Below are positions 22,298 through 30,280 of a stretch of DNA of 64,000 nucleotides, piece after piece. Both the position numbers and the translations under genes were made by a program. The notes beneath the pieces were generated by a model. It was not told the DNA's origin, searched no databases, and was given only the letters and a program-made list of their open reading frames with translations. This DNA is from Aldehydirespirator sp028819505 (GTDB lineage: Bacteria; Actinomycetota; Acidimicrobiia; Acidimicrobiales; Aldehydirespiratoraceae). Location of the stretch: positions 2,108,001 through 2,172,000 of the forward strand of contig OZ242297.1 in the NCBI GenBank assembly GCA_965207755.1, in the 5' to 3' direction. Position 1 is the first letter of the stretch; each line of letters begins with the position of its first letter.

Positions 22298-23701
22298 TCA
22301 GGCGCCGACGGACGCCTCGGCCGCGCCGGCCTCTGGGCCAGCTGCGCGAGGCGCAGCTGACCCGCCCATCCAGTACCGTGAGTATTCGCACCGTTCCAGC
22401 GCAGCGACTTGGTCCTCCCAGCCCGAGACGTCGAAAGTCACCTGCACGCTGCCGATGCTGACGTGCATGGCGGCGTCCTCTGCGTCCGTCCGCCGCAGCC
22501 ATTCCAGTGCGTCGCCGGCGGTGTCCTGCGGGGCGTGGACCAGATGGGGAGCGTGCTGCGCGTGCTCCGCCCGCTGGTCGAAGCGGGAGGGATCGGTCGT
22601 CTCTTCGTCCTCGGGCAGCAGCTTCTCGGCGTCGCCCTGGATGCCGGTCAGGGGGTGGTCCGTCTCAGAGACCGGAAGTCCCGCCCGGTCGTGGTCGAGC
22701 TCCGGGTCGGGTTGCCACAGCCCCTTGTACACGATGAACTTGCCTACGAGAGTCCCATCCTCGTCGCGTTCGTCCAGAATCTCCCACGACGGCGCCACGG
22801 GCTCGTCCTGCCAGCTCAGCCGCAGCAGCACGACTGCCTCGCCGTTGGGGAGCAGTGCGGGCTGCCGGCCGGTGCTGGCGAACATCTCGAGCCGTCCGGT
22901 CCGGGCGGCACAGCGCCAACCCACCCGGGCCACCGACGGCTCCTCGGCCGGCGCCTCGCCCGACACATCCATGGGGTCGTCCCCGGCGAACGGGTCCCCG
23001 GCCAACGGGTCCGCGAACGGATCGGCGAACGGGTCCCCGGCCAACGGGTCGGCGAACGGGTCCCCGGCCAACGGGTCGGCGAACGGATCGGCGAACGGGT
23101 CCCCGGCCAACGGGTCGGCGAACGGGTCGGCGAACGGGTCCCCGGCGGAGGGGTCCACTCCCGGCAGGCCGCCGCTGTCGTCCAAGAGGCCGTCGTCACC
23201 GACCAGGCCTTCCTGGCTCGACGCCTGACCTTCAGGCAGGCCGTCCTCGCCGAACAGGCCGTCCGAGCCCGGCAGGTCTCCGTCGCCATCCGAGTCGTCG
23301 TCGAGCACGCAGATGTTCTCCACCAGCACGAAGTCGCTGAACACGTCGGCGCCCTCGGTGACGCTCCAGCACGGCACATCCTCGAGGGCACCGGAGTCTT
23401 CGGCGAGCTCTGCCGGCTCGGAATCCTCGTCCGCCGGGGGCACGGTCGTGGTGGTCGTGGTGGTCGTCGTGGTCGTGGTGGTGGTGCTCTCGGACGGCGG
23501 CACGTCCACGACGCTCCTAGCCGTGGTGGTGGGTGGGGTCTCCGGCGGAGGGGGCTCGGTGGTGGGCGGGGCGGCGGCCGGAGCGGGTGCGGCGGCCTCG
23601 GGCGCGTCGTCGAACAACGGGGGCAGGTCGAGCGCGTAGGCGAGCACCACCAAACCGACGAGCAAGCCGCCGCCCATCGCCGTCCAGTGCTTCCAAGTCA
23701 T
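22298..23701 (-). CDS. Membrane-anchored secreted protein with Thr tract and DPFADPLAG repeats
   Basis: Unrecognised protein of 467 residues. One N-terminal hydrophobic segment (GGGLLVGLVVLAYALDLPPL) is followed by a Pro/Thr-rich spacer with 14 consecutive threonines, an acidic region, about nine tandem copies of DPFADP/DPLAG-type units (residues about 185-240), and a C-terminal globular part (RLEMFASTGRQPALLPNGEAV ... SWEDQ). It resembles cell-surface stalk proteins. The repeats are nearly identical at DNA level, so copy number is likely unstable. It converges with the GNAT gene. Function unknown. Confidence 0.65.
   Translation of the reverse strand: MTWKHWTAMGGGLLVGLVVLAYALDLPPLFDDAPEAAAPAPAAAPPTTEPPPPETPPTTTARSVVDVPPSESTTTTTTTTTTTTTTVPPADEDSEPAELAEDSGALEDVPCWSVTEGADVFSDFVLVENICVLDDDSDGDGDLPGSDGLFGEDGLPEGQASSQEGLVGDDGLLDDSGGLPGVDPSAGDPFADPFADPLAGDPFADPFADPLAGDPFADPLAGDPFADPFADPLAGDPFAGDDPMDVSGEAPAEEPSVARVGWRCAARTGRLEMFASTGRQPALLPNGEAVVLLRLSWQDEPVAPSWEILDERDEDGTLVGKFIVYKGLWQPDPELDHDRAGLPVSETDHPLTGIQGDAEKLLPEDEETTDPSRFDQRAEHAQHAPHLVHAPQDTAGDALEWLRRTDAEDAAMHVSIGSVQVTFDVSGWEDQVAALERCEYSRYWMGGSAAPRAAGPEAGAAEASVGA
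22981..23151. repeat. Minisatellite coding for DPFADPLAG units
   Basis: Units built from CGGCGAACGGGTCCCCGG and CCAACGGGTCGGCGAACG repeat in tandem with 12-, 15- and 27-base spacings and almost no divergence. All changes are multiples of three, so the reading frame of the host gene is preserved whatever the copy number. Confidence 0.75.
23444..23486. repeat. GGT/CGT triplet microsatellite (poly-Thr tract)
   Basis: A run of GGT and CGT triplets encodes the 14-threonine stretch on the minus strand. A similar triplet run is found in the CapA-like gene at about 27070-27112. Expansion by triplets keeps the frame. Confidence 0.65.
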
Positions 23702-23806
23702 CGATGAAGGCCCCCGCTCATAGTGCCACCGCAGCCTCTGTCGTCGCCACTGGTGGAGGCTACCGACGCTTCGGCCTGTCTGCGTGCTGCGCTCTGGCGC
23801 GCTCCG

Positions 23807-25087
23807 TCAGCCGGCGGGGGCCGAGAGGCGGGTCCGCAACAGGTTCAACGCGGTGATGGTCGAGAGTTGGCGGACCATGGTCCGGGCCATGTTGAAGCGC
23901 ACCCTGACCGCCTCCCCGCCGCCTTCGTGCTGCAGGCCAATCCAGACTGTGCCCGGCTCGGCGCCCTCGTGGCTGCCGGGGCCGGCCGCACCGGTTGTGG
24001 CCAGGCCCACGTCGGCGCCCAGCACCCGGCAGGCGCCTGCCGCCATGGCCAGCGCCATCTCCTCGCTGACCGCGTTGACGTCGGGCGCGCCCATCACGCC
24101 TGTCTTGAGCGCACGGTCGTAGGGCACGACCGCCCCCTTCAGCACGTCGCTCGCGCCGGGCACCTCAGTCAGGCGGGCGGCGATCAGCCCTCCGGTCACC
24201 GACTCCGCCAGTCCCAGGGTGAGGCCCCGCGTGCGCATCAGCGCCAGCACCACCGACTCCATGGTGTCGTCGTCCGCCCCGAACACCGCCTCGCCGATGA
24301 CGGCCCGCGCCCTCGCTTCCACTCCCGACAGCACCCTCTGAGCGGTCTCGTCGTCGGCCGCCTTGGCGGTGATGCGAACCTTGAGACCCTCCATGCCGCT
24401 GGCCAGGAAGGCGATGGTGGCCTCGCCGGTGGCGTCGAGGCGGCTCATCTCCGGCGCCAGCATCTCGGCCAGACCCGATTCCGAGCAGCCCCAGGTGCGC
24501 AGCGTCCGGCTGCGGATCACGCTCCGCTCGCCCGCCCGGGCCTGCAGGTCGGCCAGCACGCACTCGCTGACCATCCTCTGCATCTCCCAGGGCACGCCGG
24601 GAACGGCGTATATCACCTTCTCGTCGGCGCCGGCCGCGCCGCCCGCGGACCCGCCTGCTCGCCTCACCGGGCAGATCAGTCCCGGCGCGGTGCCGGGCTG
24701 CACGTCCATCACCCGGGCGCCGGCAGGCACGTCGGCCTGCTGGAGGTTGTTGGCGGGCATCTGCCGGTCGCGGCGGTAGAACATCGATCTGATCCGCTCG
24801 ACGACGGCGTCGTCCCGGTGCAGCTCCACGCCCATCACGGCCGCTATCGCCTCGCGGGTGATGTCGTCGGGGGTGGGGCCGAGACCCCCGCACACGATCA
24901 CGGCGTCGCTGCGGTCCAGCGCCAGCTCGAGCGCGGCGGTCATCCGGGCGAGGTTGTCGCCGACCTTGGTCTGGAAGTGGCTGTCGATTCCGGCCAGCGC
25001 GAGCTGCTCTCCGATCCACGACGAGTTGGTGTCGACGATCTGTCCGAGCAGCAGCTCGGTCCCCACCGCCACCACCTCGCACCTCAC
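23807..25087 (-). CDS. cinA: CinA family nicotinamide-nucleotide amidohydrolase
   Basis: Two-domain protein. The N-terminal molybdopterin-binding-like (MoCF) domain, about residues 1-170, holds AVGTELLLGQIVDTNSSWIG and GGLGPTPDD. The C-terminal CinA domain, about 265-420, holds GLAESVTGGLIAARLTEVPG and TGAAGPGS. The latter recycles nicotinamide mononucleotide by deamidation. The 426-residue length is typical. It follows pgsA with an 8-base gap and precedes recA in many actinobacteria; here a 4.9-kb insertion of other genes separates it from recA. Confidence 0.93.
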   Translation of the reverse strand: MRCEVVAVGTELLLGQIVDTNSSWIGEQLALAGIDSHFQTKVGDNLARMTAALELALDRSDAVIVCGGLGPTPDDITREAIAAVMGVELHRDDAVVERIRSMFYRRDRQMPANNLQQADVPAGARVMDVQPGTAPGLICPVRRAGGSAGGAAGADEKVIYAVPGVPWEMQRMVSECVLADLQARAGERSVIRSRTLRTWGCSESGLAEMLAPEMSRLDATGEATIAFLASGMEGLKVRITAKAADDETAQRVLSGVEARARAVIGEAVFGADDDTMESVVLALMRTRGLTLGLAESVTGGLIAARLTEVPGASDVLKGAVVPYDRALKTGVMGAPDVNAVSEEMALAMAAGACRVLGADVGLATTGAAGPGSHEGAEPGTVWIGLQHEGGGEAVRVRFNMARTMVRQLSTITALNLLRTRLSAPAG

Positions 25088-25094
25088 GGCCGAG

Positions 25095-25694
25095 TCACGC
25101 CTGGTTCCTCGAACGCGGCCGCGCCCGCGCCGAGCGGCTGTCGAGCATGTACTGCACTCCGGTGACCACCGTGAACGCCACCGCCACCCACAGCGCGACC
25201 GCCAGCACCAGGTCCGCGTCCTCCAGGGTCGGCATGACCGCCATCGCCAGGGCCAACGCCTGCACGGAAGTCTTGTACTTGGCGGAGCGCCGGGCCGGGA
25301 TGGACACGCCTTCGCCGGCCCGCCGGGACCTCCACGCGGTCATGCCCAGCTCGCGGAAGGCCATGATCGTCACCGGCACCCACCAGTAGCGCTCCACAGC
25401 CACCAGGCAGAAGGCCGCTCCGAGCACCACGACCTTGTCGGCCAGCGGATCGAGGAAGGCGCCGCTGCGGCTGGTGACGTTGGCCCGGCGGGCCACCCGC
25501 CCGTCGAAGAAGTCGGTGCCGGCCATGGCGACCCCCAGGCCGAACGCAGCCCACGACGCCCCCCGGCTCTGCTCTGCCTGGAGGATCAGCAGGAACAGCA
25601 CCGGCGCGAACAGCAGGCGGGCGAGCGTCAGCAGGTTGGCGGGATGCAGCAGGCCGGCCTGCCCGGGCGCCTCGGCGCCGCCCGGAGCGCTCAC
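25095..25694 (-). CDS. pgsA: CDP-diacylglycerol--glycerol-3-phosphate 3-phosphatidyltransferase
   Basis: Integral membrane enzyme of phosphatidylglycerol synthesis. The CDP-alcohol phosphotransferase motif is visible as TDFFDGRVARRANVTSRSG followed by AFLDPLADK, that is DG-x2-AR-x8-G-x3-D-x3-D, at about residues 55-80. Several hydrophobic segments flank it (LLTLARLLFAPVLFLLIL, LALAMAVMPTLEDADLVLAV). GTG 25694 overlaps the rimO stop as GTGA, which shows translational coupling and fixes the start; the protein is then 199 residues, the usual size. Confidence 0.92.
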   Translation of the reverse strand: MSAPGGAEAPGQAGLLHPANLLTLARLLFAPVLFLLILQAEQSRGASWAAFGLGVAMAGTDFFDGRVARRANVTSRSGAFLDPLADKVVVLGAAFCLVAVERYWWVPVTIMAFRELGMTAWRSRRAGEGVSIPARRSAKYKTSVQALALAMAVMPTLEDADLVLAVALWVAVAFTVVTGVQYMLDSRSARARPRSRNQA

Positions 25695-27019
25695 GCCGCC
25701 TCCAGGTCGCAGCCGGTCGCGGCGGTGACGGTCACCTTCGCGAAGGTACCCGCGGCGAGGCCGGCGGGCACGTGGACGACGCCGTCGATCTCGGGGGCCT
25801 CGCGGTGGGTGCGGCCGGTGCCCGGCTCGTCCACGAGCACCTCCACCCGCCGGCCGACCAGCAGGTCGCGGCGCCGGGCGGTGATGGCGTCCTGCAGCTC
25901 GCCGAGCTCGGCCAGCCGCTCGGAGCGCAGACCCCCGTCCACCTTGCCCTCCAGGCCGGCCGAGTAGGTGCCCTCCTCCTCGGAGTAGGCGAAGAACCCG
26001 CACCAGTCGAGCTGGGCGTCCTCCACGAAGCGCAGCAGCCGGTCGTGGTCCTCCTCGGTCTCGCTCGGGTAGCCGACGATGAAGTTCGACCGGAAGGCCG
26101 CCTCCGGCTCGCGCCGGCGGATCGCCTCGATCCGGGCCAGGAACCGCTGGCCGTCGCCCCACCGGCGCATGCGGCGCAGCAGGGGCGCCGAGACGTGCTG
26201 GAGCGACAGGTCGAAGTAGGGGACGCCGGTGGCGCAGATCGCGTCTGTCAGGGCGTCGTTGAGGTCCGACGGGTACAGGTACAGCAGGCGGGTGCGGGCG
26301 GCGCGCGCCGACACGGCCTCCACCAGCGGCACGATGCCGCGCTCTCCGGAGCCCCGGTCCCGGCCGTAGGAGGCGAGGTCCTGGGCCACCAGCACGATCT
26401 CGGCCGCGTCGAGCTGCTCGACCTCCGCCAGGATCTGCTCGGGGGTGCGGCTGCGCTGGGGACCGCGGAAGCTGGGGATGGCGCAGAATCCGCAGGCGCG
26501 GTCGCATCCCTCCGCGATCTTCACATAGGCCCACGGGCGGGGCGAGGGCGGCCGGGGCAGGTTCAACAGATCGAACGCCGGAACCGGGCGGGCGGTCCGC
26601 CGGCCCAACTCCACCCGCACACCGGACTCCGCGGGCACACCGGACTCCGCGGGCACGCCGCCGGGTCGGGGCGACGCCGCCGGACCTGCCGCCAGGTCCA
26701 TACCGAACCCGGCGATGCGATCGGCCTCCGGCAGGGCCTCGGCCAACTCGTCTCCGTAACGCTCCGCGAGGCAGCCGGTGACCACCAGCGACGCGCCGGG
26801 CGCCTTGGTCTCCGAGAGGGCCAGGATCGTGTCGATCGACTCCTGGCGGGCCTCCTCCACGAAGGCGCAGGTGTTGACGACCACCATGTCGGCTTCGGAC
26901 GGGTCGGCGGCCGGCGTCAGGCCGTCGGCGACCAGCAGTCCGGCGAGCTTGTCGGAATCGACCTGGTTCTTGGGGCACCCCAGGGTGTGAACGACGAAGG
27001 ATCTGGGCCTGTGGGGCAT
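25691..27019 (-). CDS. rimO: Ribosomal protein S12 methylthiotransferase
   Basis: Radical SAM enzyme that methylthiolates Asp of ribosomal protein S12. UPF0004 cysteines appear in HTLGCPKNQVDSD, VVNTCAFVEEA and VVTGCLAERYG. The SAM cluster motif is CDRACGFCAIPSFRG, and a TRAM domain ends the protein. TLGCPKNQVDSD and the SFRGPQRSR motif separate RimO from MiaB, which is also present in the window. The linker after the first domain contains GVPAES repeated with near-identical DNA. 442 residues, coupled to pgsA. Confidence 0.94.
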   Translation of the reverse strand: MPHRPRSFVVHTLGCPKNQVDSDKLAGLLVADGLTPAADPSEADMVVVNTCAFVEEARQESIDTILALSETKAPGASLVVTGCLAERYGDELAEALPEADRIAGFGMDLAAGPAASPRPGGVPAESGVPAESGVRVELGRRTARPVPAFDLLNLPRPPSPRPWAYVKIAEGCDRACGFCAIPSFRGPQRSRTPEQILAEVEQLDAAEIVLVAQDLASYGRDRGSGERGIVPLVEAVSARAARTRLLYLYPSDLNDALTDAICATGVPYFDLSLQHVSAPLLRRMRRWGDGQRFLARIEAIRRREPEAAFRSNFIVGYPSETEEDHDRLLRFVEDAQLDWCGFFAYSEEEGTYSAGLEGKVDGGLRSERLAELGELQDAITARRRDLLVGRRVEVLVDEPGTGRTHREAPEIDGVVHVPAGLAAGTFAKVTVTAATGCDLEAA

Positions 27020-27034
27020 GGAGGGGTCGCCAGC

Positions 27035-28213
27035 CTAGAACCCCGCGGTGCCGGCAGGCGGAGGCAGCGAGGTGGTCGAGGTGGTCGTGGTGGTCGTGGT
27101 GGTCGAGGTGGTCGGCGGGGGCCTGTGGGGGCCGCAGTTCCCGGACAGGATGTCGCGGATGCGCTCGACCCGGGGGCCGGCGCCGGCCGGGACGGGAACG
27201 CCGTCGCCGTCGAGCAGGTGGGGATGGAACGCCCAGCCGACGACCCTGTCGCCGTCGAAGTCGACCTGCAGGACGCCCGTCTCCCCGCTCATGTGCCAGC
27301 GGGGCTCCCAGATGAAGTTTCCCAGCGAGAATGCCACCAGCTTGCCGCCGGTGTGCATCACCGGCTGCAGCACGTGGGGATGGTGGCCGATGACCGCGTC
27401 GGCGCCCGCGTCGAAGAATTGCTGGGCGAGCAACCGCTGGGCGTCGTCCGGGCAGGGGTCGCGCTCGATGCCCCAGTGGACCATGACGACCACCGCGTCG
27501 GCTGCCGCCACCGCGGCCCGGACGGTGTCGAGCACCCGTGCCAGGTCGGGCGGGTGCGCCGACGCTACGCCCGGCGTGGAGGAGCCGGCCGCGAAATTGG
27601 AGGGAACGATGAGGGAGGCGCCGACGAATGCCACGCTCACGCCGCCGTCTGTCGTCAGGATCCGGTAGCGGTAGGCCTCGTCGATGTTGCGGCCCGCGCC
27701 GACGGCCGCCACCCCGGCGCCCTCCAGCAGGTCGATGGTGTCGGCCAGGGCGTCGCCGCCGTAGTCCATGGCGTGGTTGTTGGCCAGGTTGGCGACCCGC
27801 ACGCCGCCGGCCGCTATCCGCCCGGCCGCCGCAGGCGGGGCCCGGAACACGTACTCCTTCCAGTGGGGCGTGCCCCGGTCGCTGATCGCCATCTCCACGT
27901 TCACTGCCGAGAGGTCCGACGAGCCGAGGGGTGGCTCGATGGACTCGAAGGGGTCCAGGCCCAGCCGCTCGGACCGCTCCATCAGGACGTCGCCGCCGGC
28001 CAGCAGCGTCCAGGCTCGGGTGGACTCGGTGGTGGTGGTGCTCCGGGCGGCGGTGGTCGGCGCAGGGGCCGGCGCCGGCGCGGTGGTCTCGGGCGGCAGC
28101 GTCGGCGACGCCCCCGTCGACGACCGCACCCTGGGGCCCTCCGCGCAGGCCGACGCCAGCACCGCGGCCGCAAGCACCGCGCATCCCCGCAACGCGACCT
28201 TCCTCGACAGCAC
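27035..28213 (-). CDS. CapA-family (poly-gamma-glutamate synthesis-like) secreted protein
   Basis: PGA_cap metallophosphatase-like protein, 392 residues. A hydrophobic signal segment (VALRGCAVLAAAVLASACAEG) may be a lipoprotein signal, though the lipobox is imperfect. A Thr/Pro linker follows, then the domain motifs GGDVLMERS, VNVEMAISDRG, NLANNHAMDYG, VVMVHWGIE and AVIGHHPHVLQP, which carry the metal-binding His and Asn residues. A low-complexity Thr tail ends it. Family members act in capsule-like polymer synthesis, but no other capsule gene is here. GTG start directly abuts the stop of the upstream gene. Confidence 0.82.
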   Translation of the reverse strand: MLSRKVALRGCAVLAAAVLASACAEGPRVRSSTGASPTLPPETTAPAPAPAPTTAARSTTTTESTRAWTLLAGGDVLMERSERLGLDPFESIEPPLGSSDLSAVNVEMAISDRGTPHWKEYVFRAPPAAAGRIAAGGVRVANLANNHAMDYGGDALADTIDLLEGAGVAAVGAGRNIDEAYRYRILTTDGGVSVAFVGASLIVPSNFAAGSSTPGVASAHPPDLARVLDTVRAAVAAADAVVVMVHWGIERDPCPDDAQRLLAQQFFDAGADAVIGHHPHVLQPVMHTGGKLVAFSLGNFIWEPRWHMSGETGVLQVDFDGDRVVGWAFHPHLLDGDGVPVPAGAGPRVERIRDILSGNCGPHRPPPTTSTTTTTTTTSTTSLPPPAGTAGF

Positions 28214-29308
28214 CTACTGAGCCTCCACTACCCGGACCCTGTACATCCGGGGCCAGAGCTTGCCGGTCATCCACAGGGTGGCGGTCTCCTCGTCCGCTGC
28301 AACCCCGTTGAGCACATCGATCTGGCTGCCTGCGGAGGCCTGGACCACGTCGGCGACGAGAGGTCCGGCGTCGATGGCGGCCACCACCCGTCCCGCGGCC
28401 GGATCGATCACCAGCAGCCGGTCGGTCTGCCACACGTTGGCGACGACCAGGCCCTGCACGCACTCGAGCTCGTTCAAGTAGTCCAGCCGCCCGCCGTAGC
28501 CGGCAGCAGTCACGGTCACCGTTCCCAGCAGTTCGAAGGTCTGCGGATCCCTGCGGGCCAGCCGGTCCGAGCCGTCCGACATGATCAGCTCGCCGCCCAT
28601 CTCGCAGAGGCCCCAGCCCTCGCCCTCATAGCTGTGCGCCCCCAGACGCTCGAGGGTGGCGCGGTCGTACACCAGAGCGGCGCCGCTCTGCCAGGTGAGC
28701 TGGACGATCTCGTCACCGGCCACGGTGACGCCCTCGCCGAAGAACTCCTCGGGCAGGTCGACCCGGGCTGTGACCTCGCCGGTGGCCGGATTCACAGCCC
28801 GGAGCGACGACTGCCCCCACAGTCCGGTGCTCTCGTACATGATGCCGTCGGCGATCTCGAGCCCCTGGGTGAATGCCTCGGGATCGTGCGGAGTCCACTC
28901 GATGACGTCGACGGTCCAACGAGCCACCCCGCCGCCGCCGCCCGCGAGCGGGAACACCGAAGCCTCCACTCGCTGGTCGATCTGATCCGTGGCAGGGGGC
29001 GCCAGCGCCGTAGTCGAGGGCGCCGCCGCCGTGACAGGGGGAGCCGCCGCCGTTGTCGAGGGAGCCGGCACCGTTGTCGAGGGCGCCCGCGCCGTAGTCG
29101 AGGGAGCCAGGGTCGTAGTCGAGGGCGCCCGCGCCGCAGTGGCGGAGGGCTGGGCATCGCTCGGCGAGCCCGACGGCTCAGGAGAGCGGGCAGGCGGGTC
29201 GGCGGCTGCCGGTGCGCTCCCTGACTGCGAGTCCGCCGCGCAGCCTGCGACTAGGACACCTGCTCCCACCAGAGCGCACAGCAGCGCGCCGGGCCGCGTC
29301 ACCGTCAA
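28214..29308 (-). CDS. Glutaminyl-peptide cyclotransferase (plant-type), lipoprotein
   Basis: Beta-propeller enzyme that cyclises N-terminal glutamine to pyroglutamate. The signal peptide ends in a good lipobox, LVAGC. A Ser/Thr/Pro/Ala spacer with APSTT repeats runs to about residue 105. The propeller shows FTQGLEIADGIMYESTGLWG, LPEEFFGEGVTVAGDEIVQLTWQSG, SYEGEGWGLCEMGG, LNELECVQGLVVANVW and LNGVAADEETATLWMTGKLWP, all characteristic of the family. The TTG at 29308 (or GTG at 29302) overlaps the stop of the exchanger gene, so the two are coupled. Substrates would be exported proteins. Confidence 0.87.
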   Translation of the reverse strand: MTVTRPGALLCALVGAGVLVAGCAADSQSGSAPAAADPPARSPEPSGSPSDAQPSATAARAPSTTTLAPSTTARAPSTTVPAPSTTAAAPPVTAAAPSTTALAPPATDQIDQRVEASVFPLAGGGGGVARWTVDVIEWTPHDPEAFTQGLEIADGIMYESTGLWGQSSLRAVNPATGEVTARVDLPEEFFGEGVTVAGDEIVQLTWQSGAALVYDRATLERLGAHSYEGEGWGLCEMGGELIMSDGSDRLARRDPQTFELLGTVTVTAAGYGGRLDYLNELECVQGLVVANVWQTDRLLVIDPAAGRVVAAIDAGPLVADVVQASAGSQIDVLNGVAADEETATLWMTGKLWPRMYRVRVVEAQ

Positions 29309-30246
29309 CCGGCCAGCAGCGCGATGCTCGCCACCCACAGCCCCAGCAGCACAACGCCGTCGATGCGGCTGACCTTGAGGCCGACGGCCATCGCTACCCA
29401 GCTCACCACGCAGATCACCACCATCATCAACGAGCCCAGAGTCTGAAGAGTCGCGTCGCCGACCGGTCCCGGCCCCACCAAGCCGATGGCGCCGCCCACC
29501 GCCAGCGAGTTGAACACGTTGCTGCCCAGCAGATTGCCGACCAGCAGCTCGGTCTCGCGCTGGCGGGCAGCGGCCGCCGCGGTGACGAGCTCTGGCGCCG
29601 ACGTGCCCACTGCGACCAACGTGTAGCCGACGAAGCCGCCCGACAGGTTGAGCGCCTCGGCCACCCGCTCGGCGCCCTCGACGAGGACGTAGGCCGATCC
29701 GGCGACCAGGGCGAGAGACACGACGGTGCGCACGGCCTCGACGCCGAGCGCGGGAGGATGCTCCCCCACGAGCTCGGAGAGGTCGTCCATGTCGGCGTCG
29801 GCGGTGCGGGACCCGCGCAGCACCAGCACGAACCAGGCGCCCAGCGCCGCAACCAGCACCAGCCCCTCAATGCGCCCGAGGTCGCCCTGCACCAACAGGG
29901 CGAACAGCGCGACCGCCGCTACCGACACGGCCGCGTCGCGGCGCACCACGCCGGAGCCCACCGGGACCACGGCCACGAACGAGGCCGCGCCCAGCACCAG
30001 GGAGACGTTGGCCACGTTGGAGCCGATGATGTTCCCGACGCCGATGTCCAGCCGGCCGTTGGCCGCGGCCACCGTCGACACCAGCATCTCCGGCGCGCTG
30101 GTGCCGAACCCCACCACGACGGCCCCCACCACAATGGGGGCCATCCGCAGGACGACGGCCAGCCGAGCGGCCCCCCGCACGAACTGATCGGCGGCCAGGG
30201 ACAGCACGACCAGCCCGACTGCGGAGAGGACGAGGCCGACCAGCAT
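29305..30246 (-). CDS. Calcium/sodium antiporter (CaCA family, YrbG-like)
   Basis: Ten-helix membrane exchanger of 313 residues. Both alpha repeats are intact: VVVGFGTSAPEMLVS with GNIIGSNVANVSLVLG in the first half, and LVAVGTSAPELVTA with GNLLGSNVFNSLAVGG in the second. A hydrophilic loop of about 20 residues (RGSRTADADMDDLSELVGEH) separates the halves. It extrudes Ca2+ using the Na+ or H+ gradient. It is coupled with the glutaminyl cyclase gene and lies downstream of ftsK. Confidence 0.92.
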   Translation of the reverse strand: MLVGLVLSAVGLVVLSLAADQFVRGAARLAVVLRMAPIVVGAVVVGFGTSAPEMLVSTVAAANGRLDIGVGNIIGSNVANVSLVLGAASFVAVVPVGSGVVRRDAAVSVAAVALFALLVQGDLGRIEGLVLVAALGAWFVLVLRGSRTADADMDDLSELVGEHPPALGVEAVRTVVSLALVAGSAYVLVEGAERVAEALNLSGGFVGYTLVAVGTSAPELVTAAAAARQRETELLVGNLLGSNVFNSLAVGGAIGLVGPGPVGDATLQTLGSLMMVVICVVSWVAMAVGLKVSRIDGVVLLGLWVASIALLAG

Positions 30247-30280
30247 CTACTGCGACCGCGGGACTCGGCGGCTGGTCATG

